DNA of 64,000 bases. It comes from an uncultured Flavobacteriales bacterium. Lineage in GTDB: Bacteria > Bacteroidota > Bacteroidia > Flavobacteriales_F > PHOS-HE28. The notes beneath the pieces are model-generated. The model worked only from the letters and a program-made list of their open reading frames with translations, had not been told where the DNA came from and made no database searches. This document shows, piece after piece, positions 23,521-32,442 of the stretch (positions are counted from its first letter, which is position 1; every line of letters starts with the position of its first letter). Location: NCBI GenBank assembly GCA_937872175.1, contig CALMPI010000050.1, positions 1-64,000 on the forward strand, in the 5' to 3' direction. Both the position numbers and the translations under genes were made by a program.

Positions 23521-24255
23521 TCACACCACGAGCAGGGCCACCTGGTAGTAGTTGTTCACGGCTCCGAGCAGTTCGGTGCGCACGTACCACGAGGCCTGAA
23601 AGGCCTGAAGGGCCGCGAACTCGTGGTTCGGCACATTGAACTCGTCGAAGAGCAGGACATCGCCCGCGCGCAGATGCGGCCCCAGGGCGGTAAGTACGAA
23701 GAGGGTGGAGGAGTAGAGGTCGGCGTCCAGATGGATCACCTTGCGGCGGCCGTCCGCGAAGGGGGCCGAGCGCAGGAAGGGGAGCAGCGTGTCCTGAAAG
23801 AGGCCCTTGTGGAACCTCCCGCGCGGGTCCTCCAGCACGGGCACGGTGGCGGCCATGTCGCCCTTGGCGAACGCGCCCCACTGCTCGGGCAGGCCCTCGA
23901 AGGTGTCGAAACCGTGGAAGCGGCTGTCGGCATGCGTTGCGTGAGCGAGCCACCAGCGGAACGAGCGCCCGTCGAAGACCCCGAACTCCAGATAGTCGAT
24001 GGGAGCTTCATGCAGGCCCGACCGCCGGATGACATGGGCATGAAGCTGCTCGCGTTTGGCATGCACGCGGCTGAAGGTGTGGAAGTCGTTCATCACCTCC
24101 GGGCCCTTGCGCTGGCGCGCGATCCATGCGGAGAGCGCCAGGGTGTTGGCCGCGAAGCGGAAGGGATGCACCGACCAGCCCAGCCAGGCATGCGGCCGCA
24201 GGAGCAGCAGGAGGCCCTTGGCGTGGATGTGGAGCCGGATGAGGGCGTTGCGCAT
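23521..24255 (-). CDS. TylF/MycF-like O-methyltransferase
   Basis: A 244-residue SAM-dependent methyltransferase of the TylF/macrocin O-methyltransferase type. Signatures: IDYLEFGVFDGRSFRWWL (SAM-binding loop), FHGFDTFEGLPEQWG, KVIHLDADLYSSTLFVL with the metal-binding Asp residues, and DVLLFDEFNVPNHEF. It probably methylates a sugar or glycan component together with the two downstream genes. The ATG at 24255 was chosen; an upstream TTG at 24282 would fall in the terminator of the neighbouring gene. Confidence 0.85.
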   Translation of the reverse strand: MRNALIRLHIHAKGLLLLLRPHAWLGWSVHPFRFAANTLALSAWIARQRKGPEVMNDFHTFSRVHAKREQLHAHVIRRSGLHEAPIDYLEFGVFDGRSFRWWLAHATHADSRFHGFDTFEGLPEQWGAFAKGDMAATVPVLEDPRGRFHKGLFQDTLLPFLRSAPFADGRRKVIHLDADLYSSTLFVLTALGPHLRAGDVLLFDEFNVPNHEFAALQAFQASWYVRTELLGAVNNYYQVALLVV

Positions 24256-24282
24256 GGAGCGTGGGCCGGCAAGGATACGCAA

Positions 24283-24314
24283 CGGCCCCGCCTCCCGGAC
24301 GGGAAGCGGGGCCG
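24283..24314 (-). terminator. terminator after the subtilase gene
   Basis: A perfect CGGCCCCG/CGGGGCCG stem extended by an inner TTCCCGTCCGGGA hairpin, 18 nt after the protease stop at 24332. The U tract is weak (GTTGCG). Confidence 0.65.
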
Positions 24315-24331
24315 CGGGAGGGGGGCAGGGA

Positions 24332-25876
24332 TCAGAGCGCCAGTGCGCAGTTCACCGCGGCGGCCGCGTTGATGTTGCCGTAGCCCTTGCTGCCGCTGGG
24401 GCTGTTGGCGAACTGGGCCGTGGCCTTCAGGCAGGCGAGCACCTGGTCGCGCGAGGCGGTGGGCCGGGCGCTCCACACCAGGGCGGCGATGCCCGCGGCC
24501 GTGGCCGTGGCACTGCTGCTGCCACCGATGTAGGTGGGCGTGCCGCCCGTGGGCGGCAGGGAGAGCGAGTTGCGGCTGCTGCTGCTGTTCCGCTCCATGC
24601 AAATGGTGAGGTCGATCTGCGAGCCGTCGTGGCAGCTGGCGCACTTGCTGCCGTTCTCCTTCACCCCGGTCACCGCCACGCAATTGCTGTAGGCCGCCGG
24701 GTAGATCACGCCCCACCAGCTGGTCCAGCTGAAGCTGGTGCCGCCTGCGGCGAAGACCAGCTTGCCCTGGCCGTGGGCGTAGTTGACGCCATCCCGAAGG
24801 ACGCTGTAGCTGAACGGTGTGCCGATGCTCATGCTGATCACCCGCACGGCCGCATCGCCGCCCAGGGCCACCAGCGCGTTCTTCACGGCGGTGCGTTCGC
24901 TGCTCTTGTCCAGCACGACGTCCTCGCTCGCGCGCACGAAGCGCAGGTTGCTCTTGTAGGCCACGCCCGTGGTGGCGCCACCGGCGTTGCGCGGCCCCAC
25001 GGCCTGCCCGGCCATGCTGGTGCCGTGCGAGCAGCTCGTATAGGCCGAGCTGCCCAGCGTGGCGGAAGCGGTGAAGGTGCGGCCCACGTTGCTCTCACCG
25101 TCGTTGAACGCGCCGCCCACGTAGCTCTGCGCCGAACTGAGGCCCGCATCGATCACGCCCACGGTGATGCCCAGGCCCTGCGCCGTGTTCCAGGCCGCGG
25201 GGATGGTGTGGTTGTTGAAGTTCCAGGGCAACCGCGCGTTGGGCGTGATGGTGGTGACGTCGGCGGCGTTGAGCGCGGTGGTGCTGGGGCTGCATCCGCT
25301 GGTGCTGCGGTCGGCCACCGCCGGCCAGTAGTCCAACGGCTCCACATAGCGCACGTTGCGCAGGTTGGCCAGCATGGTCAGCACCCGGGCATCGGTGATG
25401 CGCAGGGTGAGGATGGGCAGCACCGGGTCGTCCTCCACCAGGATGTCGCGCAGGTCGAGCGGATCGCGGCGGCCTTCGTTGAGCATGCCCAGGACGCGCT
25501 CCAGCAGGGCGTCATGCACCGCGCGCCATTCGGCCGAGCGGATGTCGATGCGATGGAGCTGCTCCTCCACGCCCGTGGCGTTGGCGGGCTGGTACCCGAT
25601 GCTCACGCTATGGTCGTTGTACTGGGTGGCGCTCCACAAGGTGCGCAGGTCCACCATGTCCCAGCGGAAGTCGTTGCGGGACTCCAGGATGCCGATGATG
25701 GTGCGGTCCAGGGCCTCCTGGTCGAGCGGGGGGCCTTGCGGTGGGGTGTGCGGTTGCGCGCGTTCAACGAGCACGGGGCCCTGTTGCAGGTCCTGGGGGC
25801 CGGCGGCGGGTTCGCGTTGGCAGGCGGCCAGCAGCAGCGCGCCGGCGAGGATCGGAAGGGGGGATGGGATGCGCAT
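24332..25876 (-). CDS. subtilisin-like serine protease lipoprotein (S8)
   Basis: A 514-residue exported lipoprotein: lipobox LLLAAC with Cys at about residue 19, then a Pro/Gln-rich linker and a prodomain-like region (residues 50-190). The S8 catalytic domain has Asp in GVIDAGLSS, His in SCSHGTSMAGQ and Ser in GGSSSATATAAGIAALVW. The oxyanion region is ISMSIGTPFS. A C-terminal GYGNINAAAAV stretch is typical of S8 enzymes. It probably sits on the outer membrane. Flanked by its own terminator; TAGCTTTT upstream is a weak promoter candidate. Confidence 0.92.
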   Translation of the reverse strand: MRIPSPLPILAGALLLAACQREPAAGPQDLQQGPVLVERAQPHTPPQGPPLDQEALDRTIIGILESRNDFRWDMVDLRTLWSATQYNDHSVSIGYQPANATGVEEQLHRIDIRSAEWRAVHDALLERVLGMLNEGRRDPLDLRDILVEDDPVLPILTLRITDARVLTMLANLRNVRYVEPLDYWPAVADRSTSGCSPSTTALNAADVTTITPNARLPWNFNNHTIPAAWNTAQGLGITVGVIDAGLSSAQSYVGGAFNDGESNVGRTFTASATLGSSAYTSCSHGTSMAGQAVGPRNAGGATTGVAYKSNLRFVRASEDVVLDKSSERTAVKNALVALGGDAAVRVISMSIGTPFSYSVLRDGVNYAHGQGKLVFAAGGTSFSWTSWWGVIYPAAYSNCVAVTGVKENGSKCASCHDGSQIDLTICMERNSSSSRNSLSLPPTGGTPTYIGGSSSATATAAGIAALVWSARPTASRDQVLACLKATAQFANSPSGSKGYGNINAAAAVNCALAL

Positions 25877-25939
25877 GGTGGGGTCTTGCTGGCGAAAAGC
25901 TACACGGCTTTTTCATACCACCGGGCTATCCAACAACGA

Positions 25940-25964
25940 CAAGGGGGACACACGGTCCCCCTTG
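25940..25964 (-). terminator. terminator of the thrS-infC-rpmI-rplT operon
   Basis: A 10-bp perfect stem CAAGGGGGAC/GTCCCCCTTG with a 5-nt loop, about 33 nt after the rplT stop, followed on the minus strand by TCGTTGTTGG. Confidence 0.7.
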
Positions 25965-25996
25965 CGAACGGCGCCCGGAACGGGCGGGCCGTCGGT

Positions 25997-26341
25997 TCAC
26001 TTCACCTTCTGCACGATGGCCTTGAAGGCGTCAGCATCGCTGAACGCGATCTCGGCCAGGGCCTTGCGGTCCAGGTCGATGCTGGCCTTCTTCAGGCCCG
26101 CCATGAAGACGCTGTAGCTGGTGCCATGGAGGCGGCACGCGGCATTGATGCGCTGGATCCAGAGGGCACGGAAATCACGCTTCTTGATGCGTCGACCGGA
26201 GTAGGCGTGGGTGAGGCCCTTCTCCACGCTGTTCTTGGCGACGGTGTAGACGTTCTTGCGGCGGCCGAAGCTGCCTTTGGCCAGCTTGAGGACCTTCTTG
26301 CGCTTGGTGCGGCTGGCGACCTTGTTCTTACTGCGGGGCAT
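25997..26341 (-). CDS. rplT: 50S ribosomal protein L20
   Basis: A 114-residue ribosomal protein that binds 23S rRNA early in 50S assembly. It starts [26 protein letters not shown]-like and carries the conserved [19 protein letters not shown] segment. Length normal. Last gene of the classical infC-rpmI-rplT operon. In other bacteria L20 represses its own operon; no leader structure was identified here. Confidence 0.97.
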   Translation of the reverse strand: MPRSKNKVASRTKRKKVLKLAKGSFGRRKNVYTVAKNSVEKGLTHAYSGRRIKKRDFRALWIQRINAACRLHGTSYSVFMAGLKKASIDLDRKALAEIAFSDADAFKAIVQKVK

Positions 26342-26446
26342 GTTGCCTTGGGTTTTCGGGCGTGGGCGGAACGCGCTGTCGGCGCTCGCTTGCGGGCTCC
26401 ACGTCCTGGTTAACGCTACCTGTTCGACCCGGTGCGGGAGGGTCCC

Positions 26447-26638
26447 TTACTTGAGCAGTTCGAGGATGTTCTTCTCGTCACGCTTGTGCACCACGGCCAT
26501 CTTGGCGAGGTTGCGCTTGCGCTTCTTGTGCTTCTTGGTAAGGATGTGGTTGTGGAACGCGTGCTTGCGTTTCACCTTGCCGGTGCCGGTGAGCTTGAAC
26601 CGCTTCTTGGCGCCGGACTTGGTCTTCATCTTGGGCAT
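26447..26638 (-). CDS. rpmI: 50S ribosomal protein L35
   Basis: A 63-residue, highly basic protein with the family start [20 protein letters not shown] and the [16 protein letters not shown] core. Normal length. It lies between infC (77 nt) and rplT (105 nt). Confidence 0.97.
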   Translation of the reverse strand: MPKMKTKSGAKKRFKLTGTGKVKRKHAFHNHILTKKHKKRKRNLAKMAVVHKRDEKNILELLK

Positions 26639-26715
26639 GGCCTCTCTGCGTTGATGATCGACGGTCGGGTGATCGGGGTTGATGAGTGGAAAAGCATGGC
26701 GATGTCGACCTCGCC

Positions 26716-27342
26716 TTATTTCTTCTTCTTGGGAATGAGGAACATGATCATGCGCTTGCCCTCCAGCTTGGGCATGCTCTCCACCAGGCCCACGTCCTCC
26801 AGTTCCTGAGCGAACTTGAGCAGCAGGATCTCGCCGCGCTCCTTGAACACGATGGTGCGGCCGCGGAAGAACACGAAGGCCTTCACCTTGTGGCCTTCCT
26901 GCAGGAACTTCCGGGCGTGGTTGGTCTTGAAGTTCAGGTCATGGTCGTCGGTGTTGGGTCCGAACCGGATCTCCTTCATCTCGACGGTGGCCTGCTTGGC
27001 CTTGATCTCCTTCTGCTTCTTCTTGAGGTCGTACAGGAACTTCTTGTAGTCCGTGATGCGGCACACCGGAGGCACGGCCGTGGGGCTGATCTCCACCAGG
27101 TCCAGGCCCAGGTCCTCGGCCATGCGCAGCGCCACGTTGAACGGATACACCCCCTGCTCGATGTTCTCGCCCACCACACGCACTTCGCTCACCCCGTAGA
27201 TGCGCGAGTTGATGCGATGGGGATCCTCCTTGACCACACGGCCACGGAAGGGACGACGCGACCCGCCTCCGGGGCGCGGTCCGCTGGGACGATTGAAGGG
27301 TGGTCCTGCCACGAAGGGGATGTTGGTTCCTGTTGCGTTCAC
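26716..27342 (-). CDS. infC: translation initiation factor IF-3
   Basis: A 208-residue initiation factor that controls start-codon selection on the 30S subunit. N-domain: [20 protein letters not shown] and [16 protein letters not shown]-domain: [20 protein letters not shown] and [14 protein letters not shown] Gly/Arg/Pro-rich tail of about 36 residues precedes the N-domain. The GTG start at 27342 overlaps the thrS stop (GTGA), so translation is coupled. A non-ATG start is notable because IF-3 itself discriminates against non-canonical starts, which gives autoregulation in other bacteria. Confidence 0.95.
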   Translation of the reverse strand: MNATGTNIPFVAGPPFNRPSGPRPGGGSRRPFRGRVVKEDPHRINSRIYGVSEVRVVGENIEQGVYPFNVALRMAEDLGLDLVEISPTAVPPVCRITDYKKFLYDLKKKQKEIKAKQATVEMKEIRFGPNTDDHDLNFKTNHARKFLQEGHKVKAFVFFRGRTIVFKERGEILLLKFAQELEDVGLVESMPKLEGKRMIMFLIPKKKK

Positions 27343-29282
27343 AAGCCGCCAAGCTGCTCCCGCACCCGTTCGTTCACCAGGTCGGCGAAGGACCCGGCGC
27401 TCATGGCGCCCAGGTCGCCCCGGCCTTGTTCCCTTACGGACACGGTGCCTTCGGCGGCTTCCTTTTCACCGAGGATGAGCATGAACGGGAATTTGGCCAG
27501 CTCCGCATCGCGGATCTTGCGACCGATCTTCTCGCTGCGCTCGTCAACGGCGGCGCGAATATCGGAATCTTTCAGATCCCCAGCGACTTGCCGCGCCAGG
27601 TCGAGGTACTTGTCGCTGATGGGCAGCACGATGGCCTGTTCGGGGGTGAGCCAGAGCGGGAAGCGGCCGGCGGTGTGCTCGATCACCACGGCCACAAAGC
27701 GCTCCAGGCTGCCGAAGGGCGCCCGGTGGATCATCACCGGCCGGTGGCGCTGGTTGTCGGCCCCCACGTATTCCAGCTCGAAGCGCTCCGGCAGGTTGTA
27801 GTCCACCTGGATGGTGCCCAGCTGCCATTTGCGGCCCAGGGCGTCCTTCACCATGAAGTCCAGCTTGGGGCCGTAGAAGGCCGCCTCGCCGTACTCCACC
27901 ACCGTCCTCAGCCCCCGCTCGGCGGCCGCATCGATGATGGCCTGCTCGGCCTTGGTCCAGTTCTCGTCCGAACCGATGTACTTGCTGCGGTCCTCCTTGT
28001 CGCGCAGACTGACCTGTGCCTCGTAGTCCGTCAGATCCAAGGCCTTGAACACCTTCAGCACCAGGTCGATCACCTTCATGAACTCCTCCTTCACCTGGTC
28101 CGGCCGACAGAAGAGGTGGGCGTCGTCCTGTGTGAAGCCGCGCACGCGCGTGAGGCCGTGCAGTTCGCCGCTCTGCTCGTAGCGGTACACCGTGCCGAAC
28201 TCGGCGTAGCGGATCGGCAGGTCCTTGTAGCTGCGTGGGCGGCTCTTGTAGATCTCGCAGTGGTGCGGGCAGTTCATCGGCTTCAGGAAGAACTCCTCGC
28301 CCTCGTGCGGGGTCTGGATCGGCTTGAAGCTGTCCTTGCCGTACTTCTCGTAGTGGCCGCTGGTGACGTAGAGGTCCTTGTGCGCGATGTGCGGGGTGGC
28401 CACCTGCTCGTAACCGCTCTTCTCCTGGGCCGCCTTCATGAAGTTGACCAGCCGCTCGCGCAGGGCGGCGCCCTTGGGCAGCCACAGGGGCAGGCCGGGC
28501 CCCACCTTCTCGCTGAAGGTGAAGAGGTCCAGCTCCTTGCCCAGCTTGCGGTGGTCGCGCTTCTTCGCCTCCTCCAGCAGCGCCAGGTGCTCGTCGAGCT
28601 CCTTCTGCTTGGGGAAGGTGATGGCGTATACGCGGGTGAGCTGCTTGCGCTTCTCGTCGCCGCGCCAGTAGGCGCCCGCCACGCTCATCACCTTGGCCGC
28701 CTTGATGAACGAGGTGTCCGGGATGTGCGGCCCGCGGCACAGGTCGGTGAAGCCGCCCTGTGTGTAGAAGGTGATCTCGCCATCATTGAGGCCCTCGAGC
28801 AGCTCCAGCTTGTATTCGTCGTCCTTCTCCTTGAAGTAGGCGATGGCGTCGGCCTTGCCCACTTCCTTGCGTTGGTACACGCTCTTCTTCGCGGCGAGCT
28901 CCTTCATTCTGGCCTCGATGGCCGCGAAGTCGCCCTCGCCGATGACGCGCTCGCCCAGGTCGATGTCGTAGTAGAAGCCCTGCTCGATGGGCGGGCCGAT
29001 GCCGAACTTGGTGCCGGGGTACAACGCCTCGATGGCTTCGGCCATCAGGTGGGCGCTGCTGTGCCACATCGTGGCCTTGCCCTCGGGGTCGTTCCAGGTG
29101 AGCAGCTGCAGGGTGCAGTCTCCCGGCAGCGGCCGGTTCGCGTCGCGCACCTCGCCGTTCACTTTCGCGGCCAGCACATTGCGCGCGAGGCCTTCACTGA
29201 TGCTCTTGGCCACGTCCATGGCGCTGACGCCGTGGTCATAGCTCCGGACCGAGCCGTCCGGAAGGGTGACGTTGATGCTCAT
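27339..29282 (-). CDS. thrS: threonyl-tRNA synthetase
   Basis: A 647-residue class II synthetase. Domains in order: TGS ([20 protein letters not shown]), editing domain with [17 protein letters not shown], and the catalytic core with class II motifs, including zinc ligands in [14 protein letters not shown] and later histidines. Then [17 protein letters not shown] and a C-terminal anticodon-binding domain. First gene of the translation operon, with promoter candidate TATCTTCG at 29328-29335 and a leader of about 40 nt. Confidence 0.97.
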   Translation of the reverse strand: MSINVTLPDGSVRSYDHGVSAMDVAKSISEGLARNVLAAKVNGEVRDANRPLPGDCTLQLLTWNDPEGKATMWHSSAHLMAEAIEALYPGTKFGIGPPIEQGFYYDIDLGERVIGEGDFAAIEARMKELAAKKSVYQRKEVGKADAIAYFKEKDDEYKLELLEGLNDGEITFYTQGGFTDLCRGPHIPDTSFIKAAKVMSVAGAYWRGDEKRKQLTRVYAITFPKQKELDEHLALLEEAKKRDHRKLGKELDLFTFSEKVGPGLPLWLPKGAALRERLVNFMKAAQEKSGYEQVATPHIAHKDLYVTSGHYEKYGKDSFKPIQTPHEGEEFFLKPMNCPHHCEIYKSRPRSYKDLPIRYAEFGTVYRYEQSGELHGLTRVRGFTQDDAHLFCRPDQVKEEFMKVIDLVLKVFKALDLTDYEAQVSLRDKEDRSKYIGSDENWTKAEQAIIDAAAERGLRTVVEYGEAAFYGPKLDFMVKDALGRKWQLGTIQVDYNLPERFELEYVGADNQRHRPVMIHRAPFGSLERFVAVVIEHTAGRFPLWLTPEQAIVLPISDKYLDLARQVAGDLKDSDIRAAVDERSEKIGRKIRDAELAKFPFMLILGEKEAAEGTVSVREQGRGDLGAMSAGSFADLVNERVREQLGGL

Positions 29283-29327
29283 GGCGTCGTTCCGGCCACC
29301 CTACGAGCGGTGGTCGCGAAAGGGCCG

Positions 29328-29335
29328 CGAAGATA
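29328..29335 (-). promoter_or_regulatory. -7 promoter element for thrS operon (TATCTTCG)
   Basis: TATCTTCG on the minus strand, 45 nt before the thrS ATG at 29282. Confidence 0.5.
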
Positions 29336-29362
29336 ACGGACACGCACGCGCCGCCGACGCGC

Positions 29363-30076
29363 TCAAAGGCAATGGATGATCAGCAGCTCGTCCAGCGAGG
29401 CGTCGCCCAGTTCGCGGGCCTTGACGATGTCCACGCAGGCCTCCTCGGCGCGCCCCAAGGCGATCAGCGCATGGGCCCTGCCACCATAAGCCTTCACGAG
29501 CGTGGGGTCGAGCGACAGGGCGTGGGCCAGATCGGCCACGGCCGCCTCGTGCTCGCCCAAGCTGCTGCGCACCAGCCCGCGATTGCACCAGGCCTTGGCG
29601 TCGGTCGGGGCCAGGCGGACCAGTTCGTCATAGTGGATCAGGGCCGCCTCGCGCTCGCCCTGGGCCACCAGCACCTGCCCCCACGTGTAGCGCGCGTGCA
29701 GGCCGATGGCATGGTCCGGAGCGGCCTCGAGAATGGCGCGCAGGTCGGCTTCGGCCTGCTCGAAGCGTTCGGCCTGCACATAGGCCTCGGCGCGTCGCAA
29801 GCGGATGTTCAGGTCGTTCGGTTCCAACAGCAGCGCCCGGTCCAGGTCGTGCAGGGCGCCCGTCCGGTCGCCCAGGGCCTCGCGGCTCAGTCCGCGGTAG
29901 TACCACGCGCGGGCATGCTCCGGACGCTGGGCGATCACCCCGGTGAAGATGTCCACGGCGGCCCGGTGCTCCTGGTGCCGCACCGCGGCGAGCCCGTCCA
30001 TGAACGGGTCCGCGGCGTCCTGGCCGGTGATGGTCGTGGAGACCGCGACGGCGATGGCGAACAGGGTGGTGCGCAT
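29363..30076 (-). CDS. exported TPR-repeat protein
   Basis: A 237-residue protein with a signal peptide ending near residue 19 (TITGQ), then five or six tetratricopeptide repeats, for example ARAWYYRGLSREALGDRTGA, AKAWCNRGLVRSSLGEHEA and VKAYGGRAHALIALGRAEEA. TPRs mediate protein-protein contacts. A periplasmic scaffold is likely; the partner is unknown. Monocistronic. Confidence 0.82.
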   Translation of the reverse strand: MRTTLFAIAVAVSTTITGQDAADPFMDGLAAVRHQEHRAAVDIFTGVIAQRPEHARAWYYRGLSREALGDRTGALHDLDRALLLEPNDLNIRLRRAEAYVQAERFEQAEADLRAILEAAPDHAIGLHARYTWGQVLVAQGEREAALIHYDELVRLAPTDAKAWCNRGLVRSSLGEHEAAVADLAHALSLDPTLVKAYGGRAHALIALGRAEEACVDIVKARELGDASLDELLIIHCL

Positions 30077-30177
30077 GGCCCCCTTGAACGGGATCCGCAG
30101 GGCCGGGGTTCAGGCCGTTCACGCCGGGCCGTGGATAGATCGGCTCCAGGGCCGGCCCGCGCCGCTGATGGCGCCGG

Positions 30178-30185
30178 TAAGTTCG
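30178..30185 (+). promoter_or_regulatory. -7 promoter element (TAAGTTCG)
   Basis: TAAGTTCG, 17 nt before the DoxX-family ATG at 30203. Confidence 0.4.
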
Positions 30186-30202
30186 CCCCCACATTCACCT
30201 CC

Positions 30203-30601
30203 ATGCTGCTCAACAGTGAACCCCTGGGAGAGGACTTCGGCGTGCTTCTGTTGCGCGTCACCGCTGGCGGCGGCATGTTCTGGTTGCACGGCTGGCCGAA
30301 GCTGATGCACTTCAGCGAGCGCATGGACAGCTTCGCCGACCCCTTCGGGATCGGGTCGGCCGCTTCCCTGGTGCTCATCGTGTTCGCCGAGGTGCTGTGC
30401 TCGGCCCTTGTGGTGGTGGGCCTTTGGACCCGAGCCGCGCTGATCCCCCTGCTGATCGCCATGGGGGTGGTGGTGTTCATGATCGATGCGGGCGAGCCAC
30501 TGAAGGAGCGCGAACTGGCGCTCTTCTACCTGTTGTCCTTCGCCACCCTTCTGTTCACCGGCAGCGGGCGGTTCAGCATCGACCGCATCAAGTTCCAGTA
30601 G
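30203..30601 (+). CDS. DoxX family membrane protein
   Basis: A 132-residue inner membrane protein with four hydrophobic helices. DoxX family features: RVTAGGGMFWLHGWPKLMHF near the start, FGIGSAASLVLIVFAEVLC, VVGLWTRAALIPLLIAMG and LSFATLLFTGSGRFSID at the end. Members are quinone- or redox-linked membrane proteins of mostly unknown role. The 3' end overlaps the convergent AI-2E transporter gene by 14 nt. Confidence 0.85.
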   Translation: MLLNSEPLGEDFGVLLLRVTAGGGMFWLHGWPKLMHFSERMDSFADPFGIGSAASLVLIVFAEVLCSALVVVGLWTRAALIPLLIAMGVVVFMIDAGEPLKERELALFYLLSFATLLFTGSGRFSIDRIKFQ

Positions 30602-31646
30602 CGCGGTCGCCGGCCGGGGCACGTCCGTTCGGCACGCCCCCGAACCACCGGCGCACGGGGAGCAGGGCGGGCACATCCTCGGCCACGAGGACACCCAGCG
30701 ACACCAGGGGCAGCAGCAGGATCATGCCGGCCACGCCCCAGAGCGCCCCACCGGCGAAGATCACCACCAGGCTCGCCAGTGTGCTGAGGCCAAGACGTTC
30801 GCCCACGACCTTGGGGAAGATGAGGTTGGCCTCCAGGTATTGCACCACACCCAGCACGGTGATCACCCCGATGGGCATCCACAGCGATCCAGTGGTGGTG
30901 TACGCCAGCGCGATGGGCAGCAACGAACTGAACAGGATGCCCACGTAGGGGATCATGGTCATGATGGCGGTGAGCAGCCCGAAGAGAACGGCGTAAGGCA
31001 CGCCGAGCGCCAGGAAGCCGACGCTGTTGAGCACCCCCACGATGAGGTAGACCCGCACCATGCCGCTGATGAAACGGGCATAGGTGGTGACCGCCTTGGC
31101 CAGGATGTCCGGCACGCGGGGCGCCAGGTCAGCAGGTACGGAGGCGGCCAGTGCCGCGACGAAATGACGTCGGTTGTAGAGCAGCAGGGCGGTGTACACC
31201 GGGATGATGAACGCGTTGAAGGCCATGCCGAACAGGCCGTTGAGGAGGCTTCCGAGGACGGCCGGGATGCGGCCCGGCAGGGCGGTGGTGAACGAATACC
31301 ACCAGGCTTCGTGGTGGCGCTCCATCAGCGCATGCACCCATCGGTCGAGCCGCTCCCACACAGAGCCATCCGCCGCCGGAAGCCGGTCCATGAACAGGCT
31401 CACCTGCCAGGCGAGCAGACCGAGCAAGGCGCCCACAAGGATCAGGATGAGCAGCAGCGCCGTGCCGATGGCGAGGCTCCGGGGCCACCCGCGGCGTTCC
31501 AGCCCGGCCACCATGGGGTGCAGTACCAGGGCCAGCAGCAGGGCGTAGAGGAGGGGGATGAGCACCGGTGCGCCCCACACCAGCAGGAGCAACAGCGCCA
31601 CGGCCTGAACGGGCCAGGTCCTCAAGCCACCGCCGGTCCGTTCCAT
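30588..31646 (-). CDS. AI-2E family (PerM-like) transporter
   Basis: A 352-residue polytopic inner membrane protein with about eight hydrophobic helices. Family hallmarks: LIPLLYALLLALVLHPMVAGLERRG near the N-terminus and ITVLGVVQYLEANLIFPKVVGERLGLSTL in the C-terminal half. Members export small molecules such as autoinducer-2 or act as ion antiporters; specificity cannot be read here. ATG 31646 is 4 nt after TACCTTGG, so the message is probably leaderless. Confidence 0.88.
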   Translation of the reverse strand: MERTGGGLRTWPVQAVALLLLLVWGAPVLIPLLYALLLALVLHPMVAGLERRGWPRSLAIGTALLLILILVGALLGLLAWQVSLFMDRLPAADGSVWERLDRWVHALMERHHEAWWYSFTTALPGRIPAVLGSLLNGLFGMAFNAFIIPVYTALLLYNRRHFVAALAASVPADLAPRVPDILAKAVTTYARFISGMVRVYLIVGVLNSVGFLALGVPYAVLFGLLTAIMTMIPYVGILFSSLLPIALAYTTTGSLWMPIGVITVLGVVQYLEANLIFPKVVGERLGLSTLASLVVIFAGGALWGVAGMILLLPLVSLGVLVAEDVPALLPVRRWFGGVPNGRAPAGDRATGT

Positions 31647-31650
31647 GTGT

Positions 31651-31658
31651 CCAAGGTA
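31651..31658 (-). promoter_or_regulatory. -7 promoter element (TACCTTGG), leaderless type
   Basis: TACCTTGG on the minus strand, 4 nt before the ATG at 31646. Confidence 0.45.
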
Positions 31659-31664
31659 ACCCGC

Positions 31665-32438
31665 TCAAGGCATGCCGCCACTGGCGCGGGTCACCCACAG
31701 GATGGCGATGGCCATGCCGACGATCACCACCAGCATGTACCCGGTGCCGGCCGCCATCACCGCCCGCAGGAAGATGAACCGGCCCGCCTTTCCCTGGAAC
31801 AGCTGCATGAAGCCCCACGTGTAGAGCCCGGCATAGCTCAGCATCAGGAACGGGGCGGCCAGCAGGGCGCCCTTGATCCCGAAGAGGGCGAGCAACGGGA
31901 ACTGCAGCACGCTCACCACGTACCGCTGCCCGGCCAGGAAACTGTTGGCCACCAGGTGCTCGGCATACGTGCGCCCCGCCTTGCGGAAATAGACCCAGGA
32001 GGCGCCCGAGATCAGCGGCAGGCTGGCGAGTTCCAGCAGGGCGTAGTGCTTGTTGAAGAAGTCGAGCATCGCCAGGGCCTGGGGCGGTATGCGACCGCCC
32101 CCCGGCAGACCGGCCAGCATGCTGGGGGTGAACCAGGTGGAGAGGAAACTGTACACGCCGGCGGTGATCACCACGAAGGCCAGCGGCTTGAAGTGGCGCA
32201 CCCGTTTCCCATCCAGGAACTCACGGATGCTGTGCCCCGGCCGGGTGAACAGCTCCCGCAGCGTGAACAGGATGCCCCGGTCCACATGGAACAGGCCATG
32301 TTGCAGTTCATGCCACAGGTAGTGCCCATCGATCCGCTGCGTGTCGGTGCGCTGGCCGCAGGAAGGGCAGAACGCCTGCGCGACGGGGTGGCCGCAGTTG
32401 GCGCAGGTGCCGCGCCGTGCCGTGGAGCGCGCGGCCAT
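31665..32438 (-). CDS. DUF3667 membrane protein with N-terminal zinc ribbon
   Basis: A 257-residue protein. A cysteine knuckle CANCGHPV..FCPSCGQRT (residues 12-31) is followed by the DUF3667 segment HELQHGLFHVDRGILFTLRELFTRPG and HSIREFLDGKRVRHFKPLAFV, then four or five transmembrane helices. Common in Bacteroidota and of unknown function. It starts 4 nt after the alpha-oxoamine synthase stop, so the two are co-transcribed. Confidence 0.87.
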   Translation of the reverse strand: MAARSTARRGTCANCGHPVAQAFCPSCGQRTDTQRIDGHYLWHELQHGLFHVDRGILFTLRELFTRPGHSIREFLDGKRVRHFKPLAFVVITAGVYSFLSTWFTPSMLAGLPGGGRIPPQALAMLDFFNKHYALLELASLPLISGASWVYFRKAGRTYAEHLVANSFLAGQRYVVSVLQFPLLALFGIKGALLAAPFLMLSYAGLYTWGFMQLFQGKAGRFIFLRAVMAAGTGYMLVVIVGMAIAILWVTRASGGMP

Positions 32439-32442
32439 GTGC

